Source: Nitrospirota bacterium (GTDB lineage: Bacteria > Nitrospirota > Thermodesulfovibrionia > Thermodesulfovibrionales > UBA1546). From it: a stretch of 43,452 bases of DNA. A program made the position numbers and the translations under genes. Shown one piece after another: positions 40,369 through 43,452 of the stretch (position 1 is the first letter of the stretch; each line of letters starts with the position of its first letter). The DNA is taken from the NCBI GenBank assembly GCA_016212165.1, contig JACRGY010000076.1, forward strand, positions 1-43,452, in the 5' to 3' direction. The notes under the pieces were generated by a model. The model was given only the letters and a program-made list of their open reading frames with translations, ran no database searches and had not been told where the DNA came from.

Positions 40369-43300
40369 TTATACCGTCTTATGGTATTCCTGTATTGATT
40401 TTATACCCATATCCTTTTTAAGAAGCATTTCTATTGCATTCACAACCGCCCTTGCCCCTGAGACTGTTGTTGTATAAGGCACTTTATATTGAAGGGCGCT
40501 GCTTCTTATAGAGAAAGAATCCCTCTGTGCCTGTGCATCGCTCACAGTGTTAATGACAAAATTCACTTCCCTGTTTTTGATTAAATCAACGATATGCGGC
40601 CTGCCCTCATTGACTTTATTAATCACTTCAACCTCAATGCCTTTGTTTTTTAAGTGCTCTGCAGTCCCGCGTGTCGCGATAACATCAAAACCCATATTAT
40701 GGAGTTGCCTTACCACATCGCATATCCCTGCCTTATCCTCATCCCTGACGCTTATAACAATTTTCCCCGATGTCGGTATCCTGTTGCTGGAGGAAAGCTG
40801 GGCCTTTGCATAGGCAGTGCCGAAATCCTCATCAATACCCATAACCTCACCGGTGGATTTCATCTCAGGGCCAAGAATTATATCAACCCCGCTGAAACGG
40901 TCAAATGGGAATACCGCCTCCTTAACAGCCACATGTTTTATTTCTCTTTCTTTAGTAAACCCAAGCTCTTTCAATGTCTTGCCAAGCATTACCTTTGCGG
41001 CAAGTTTTGCAAGCGGCACTCCTGTTGCCTTGCTTACATACGGGATTGTCCTTGAGGCCCTTGGATTAACCTCGATAATATAAATTTCATAATCCTCTCT
41101 GCTCTCTGCGCTCTGCTCTTTGCTCTTTACGGCAAACTGGATATTCATTAAGCCGATAACATTCAGGTCCCGGGCAAGGGCCTTTGTCTGTTCTTTGATT
41201 TCGTCTACAATAGATTTTTTCAAAGAATACGGGGGCAAGGAACATGCAGAATCACCTGAATGTATTCCGGCCTCTTCAATATGCTCCATAACGCCGCCGA
41301 CCATTACATCAACCCCGTCTGAGATGGCATCAACATCAACCTCCACTGCCCCATCAAGATATTTATCTATGAGCACAGGATGCTCCGGAGATGCCTTAAC
41401 AGCCCTTTTCATGTAATCCAGAAGAGAGCCTTCATCATATACAATCTCCATTGCCCTTCCGCCAAGAACATAAGAGGGCCTTACCATTACAGGATAACCA
41501 ATTTTCTTCGCAACAGCTGCAGCTTCTTCAGGAGACATGGCAGTGTCGCTGTCTGCCTGCTTTAAATTTAACTTATGGAGAAGTTCTTTGAATCTTTTCC
41601 TGTCTTCTGCCCTGTCTATTGAGTCAGGGGATGTGCCAAGAATTTTTACGCCTTCTTTTTCCAGTGGCACCGCAAGTTTTAACGGAGTCTGTCCGCCGAA
41701 CTGAACTACCACACCCTCTGGTTTTTCAACCTCAATAATGTTTAAGACATCTTCTATTGTCAGAGGCTCGAAATAAAGCCTGTCAGCTGTATCATAATCA
41801 GTGCTGACGGTCTCCGGATTGCAGTTAACCATTATTGTCTCGTAGCCAAGCTCTTTCAGGGCAAAGACAGCATGTACACAGCAATAATCAAACTCTATCC
41901 CCTGTCCTATCCTGTTCGGGCCTGAACCGAGGATGATTACCTTTTTGCGGTTGGTTGGATTGGCCTCGCATTCAACAAAAGGGTTGATAGCTGATAGCTG
42001 ATAGCTGATAGCTTTAAATGGTACTTCATACGTCGAATACATATAGGGCGTATATGCAGCAAATTCTGCCGCACATGTATCAACCATTTTATAAACAGGC
42101 CTTAATCCAAGTTCATTTCTTAATCTTCTTATTTCAGTTTCTGTCCGGCCCGTAAGTTCAGCAATCCTCCTGTCAGAAAAACCAAACTCCTTTGCCTCTC
42201 TGAATATCTGCGCTGATAGCTGACAGCTAACAGCTGACAGCTTTACTCTATTCTCCATCTCAACAATTTGTTTTATATTATTCAAAAACCAGGGGTCTAT
42301 CCATGTAATTTTATAAATCTCTTCAACAGGCATTCCATTCCTTAGCGCCTGTGCAGCATACCAGAGCCTTTCAGCATTGGGTATCTTGAGTTTTGCCTTA
42401 AGCTCTGCCAAACTTACATTCAGCTCTTCAAAACCATGGCTTCCTATCTCAAGGCTCCGCATGGCTTTCTGCAAAGACTCCTTGAAGGTCCTTCCTATGG
42501 ACATAACCTCTCCCACTGACTTCATCTGTGTTGTAAGCGTGGGGTCAGCCTGAGAGAATTTTTCGAATGCAAACCTGGGTATCTTGGTTACTACATAATC
42601 TATTGCCGGTTCAAACGAGGCAGGGGTCTCCTTTGTTATGTCATTCGGGATCTCATCAAGGGTAAGGCCTACTGCAAGCTTTGCAGCGATCTTTGCAATA
42701 GGAAACCCTGTTGCCTTGCTTGCCAGCGCCGAGGACCTCGAAACCCTGGGGTTCATCTCTATGACAACCATCCTGCCGTTTTCAGGGTTTAGCGCAAACT
42801 GGATATTTGAACCTCCTGTGTCAACTCCTATCTCCCTGATTATCGCTATTGCTGCATCACGCATCCTCTGATATTCCTTGTCCGTGAGGGTCTGTGCAGG
42901 CGCAACCGTTATGGAATCTCCTGTATGTATTCCCATTGGATCAAAGTTTTCGATAGAGCATATTATCACGACATTATCTTTTGTATCGCGCATCACCTCA
43001 AGCTCATATTCCTTCCACCCGATAGCTGATTCCTCCACCAGGACCTGATGCACAGGGCTGAGCTTTAAACCCTTGTCAAGAAGTTCTGTGTATTCCTCCA
43101 TATTATATGCAATACCGCCTCCTGTACCCCCAAGTGTAAATGAGGGCCTTAGTATCACGGGAAATCCGATATGTTCAACAGCATCAAGGCCGTCTTTTAC
43201 GCTTCCGACATTGGAACTCTTCGGCACCTCAAGCCCTATCTTTTCCATTGCCTCCTTGAAAAGCTCCCTGTCCTCAGCCTTTTTTATGGCAGGAAGTTTT

Positions 43301-43452
43301 GCGCCTATAAGTTCAATGCTATATTTTTCAAGGATACCTTTTTCTGAAAGCTCAACAGCAAGATTCAATGCAGTCTGGCCGCCCATTGTGGGAAGCAGGG
43401 CATCAGGCCTTTCCTTTTTAATAATCAACTCAATAATCTCTGCTGTCAGAGG
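40369..43452 (-). CDS. carB: Carbamoyl-phosphate synthase large subunit (5' end outside window)
   Basis: The frame is open to the right edge; 1027 residues are visible, and about 60-70 N-terminal residues are missing. It joins bicarbonate, ammonia (from CarA) and two ATP for arginine and pyrimidines. Seen: [23 protein letters not shown]-grasp 1 with [10 protein letters not shown] and [18 protein letters not shown], oligomerisation domain with [32 protein letters not shown]-grasp 2 with [12 protein letters not shown] and [18 protein letters not shown], and the C-terminal MGS-type domain. Three heptad-derived insertions (41095-41129, 41985-42012, 42214-42241) interrupt otherwise well conserved sequence without breaking the frame. 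Confidence 0.97.
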   Translation of the reverse strand, partial: PLTAEIIELIIKKERPDALLPTMGGQTALNLAVELSEKGILEKYSIELIGAKLPAIKKAEDRELFKEAMEKIGLEVPKSSNVGSVKDGLDAVEHIGFPVILRPSFTLGGTGGGIAYNMEEYTELLDKGLKLSPVHQVLVEESAIGWKEYELEVMRDTKDNVVIICSIENFDPMGIHTGDSITVAPAQTLTDKEYQRMRDAAIAIIREIGVDTGGSNIQFALNPENGRMVVIEMNPRVSRSSALASKATGFPIAKIAAKLAVGLTLDEIPNDITKETPASFEPAIDYVVTKIPRFAFEKFSQADPTLTTQMKSVGEVMSIGRTFKESLQKAMRSLEIGSHGFEELNVSLAELKAKLKIPNAERLWYAAQALRNGMPVEEIYKITWIDPWFLNNIKQIVEMENRVKLSAVSCQLSAQIFREAKEFGFSDRRIAELTGRTETEIRRLRNELGLRPVYKMVDTCAAEFAAYTPYMYSTYEVPFKAISYQLSAINPFVECEANPTNRKKVIILGSGPNRIGQGIEFDYCCVHAVFALKELGYETIMVNCNPETVSTDYDTADRLYFEPLTIEDVLNIIEVEKPEGVVVQFGGQTPLKLAVPLEKEGVKILGTSPDSIDRAEDRKRFKELLHKLNLKQADSDTAMSPEEAAAVAKKIGYPVMVRPSYVLGGRAMEIVYDEGSLLDYMKRAVKASPEHPVLIDKYLDGAVEVDVDAISDGVDVMVGGVMEHIEEAGIHSGDSACSLPPYSLKKSIVDEIKEQTKALARDLNVIGLMNIQFAVKSKEQSAESREDYEIYIIEVNPRASRTIPYVSKATGVPLAKLAAKVMLGKTLKELGFTKEREIKHVAVKEAVFPFDRFSGVDIILGPEMKSTGEVMGIDEDFGTAYAKAQLSSSNRIPTSGKIVISVRDEDKAGICDVVRQLHNMGFDVIATRGTAEHLKNKGIEVEVINKVNEGRPHIVDLIKNREVNFVINTVSDAQAQRDSFSIRSSALQYKVPYTTTVSGARAVVNAIEMLLKKDMGIKSIQEYHKTV
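41095..41129. repeat. Heptad array CANAGNG (rc) inside carB
   Basis: Plus-strand units CTCTCTG, CTCTCTG, CGCTCTG, CTCTTTG, CTCTTTA. It encodes [12 protein letters not shown], inserted between NIQFAV and the conserved EVNPRASR strand. Confidence 0.85.
41985..42012. repeat. Heptad array TGATAGC x4 inside carB
   Basis: Four identical units TGATAGC. It encodes the core of [13 protein letters not shown], between YMYSTYE and [10 protein letters not shown], residues that are adjacent in typical CarB. Confidence 0.92.
42214..42241. repeat. Heptad array TGAYAGC x4 inside carB
   Basis: Units TGATAGC, TGACAGC, TAACAGC, TGACAGC. It encodes [14 protein letters not shown] in the oligomerisation domain, before the conserved [11 protein letters not shown]. 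Confidence 0.9.

Noticed and set aside
3334-42241. CRISPR array or spacer-repeat structure from the short repeats
   Set aside because: Units are 7 nt without spacers, only 3-5 per site, and often inside coding frames; no cas genes are present.

Overview
The window looks like part of the chromosome of an anaerobic, sulfate- or sulfite-reducing bacterium, most likely a member of the Nitrospirota (Thermodesulfovibrionia-like). Evidence seen in the sequence: dsrA, dsrB and the small dsrD gene of reductive-type dissimilatory sulfite reductase, a TusA-like sulfur carrier, a periplasmic rhodanese, a YeiH-type sulfate exporter family protein, Lpt lipopolysaccharide transport genes (a two-membrane envelope) and system II cytochrome c maturation genes. 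The genus-level assignment is inference only.

Layout. 1-172: 3' end of an integrase-type transposase cut by the window edge. 283-5071 (+): tandem rhodanese, small exported protein, YeiH-family transporter, TerC-family membrane protein, cytidylate-kinase-like protein. 5074-8651 (-): ihfA, merR-type gene, tRNA-Pro(GGG), then inositol-3-phosphate synthase, CDP-alcohol phosphatidyltransferase and a SPASM radical SAM gene. 8799-12873 (+): UbiD-type decarboxylase, an unknown small gene, Kup potassium transporter, zinc-ribbon protein. 12870-14926 (-): CobB/CbiA-type amidotransferase (possible DsrN) and an SGNH hydrolase. 15011-15652 (+): YkgJ-type Cys-cluster protein. 15735-25772 (-): a long co-directional run, read in transcription order as lptC, lptA, lptB, rpoN, hpf, rapZ, def, fmt, DUF116 gene, tusA, dsrA, dsrB, dsrD. 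25886-33769 (-): gyrA, PASTA protein, rpe, TPR protein, pgsA, DUF512 radical SAM protein, aroE, tRNA-Gly(CCC). 33944-38755 (+): NtrC-type response regulator, histidine kinase, two-CW protein, HD-GYP response regulator. 38770-43452 (-): carB (5' end outside), ccsA/ccsB-type gene, resB-type gene. No gene-free stretch exceeds about 180 bases.

The most unusual signal is not a gene. Short arrays with an exact 7-nt period recur through the window, at least 13 of them. Some lie in intergenic leaders (around terC, between hpf and rapZ, upstream of dsrA). Others are in-frame insertions inside otherwise conserved enzymes (CarB three times, AroE, a DUF512 protein, UbiD, and the linker of the CobB-type enzyme). 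They fall into a few sequence families (TGANNGC, CANAGNG, GATNNNN, GANNYCG, NNAGTAA) that share the period but not the sequence. A 150-bp element with 19-bp terminal inverted repeats splits def from fmt, a 74-bp double palindrome lies between the two cytochrome c maturation genes, and a 27-bp hexad-based hairpin precedes pgsA. Together these suggest active, low-complexity repeat seeding of this genome.
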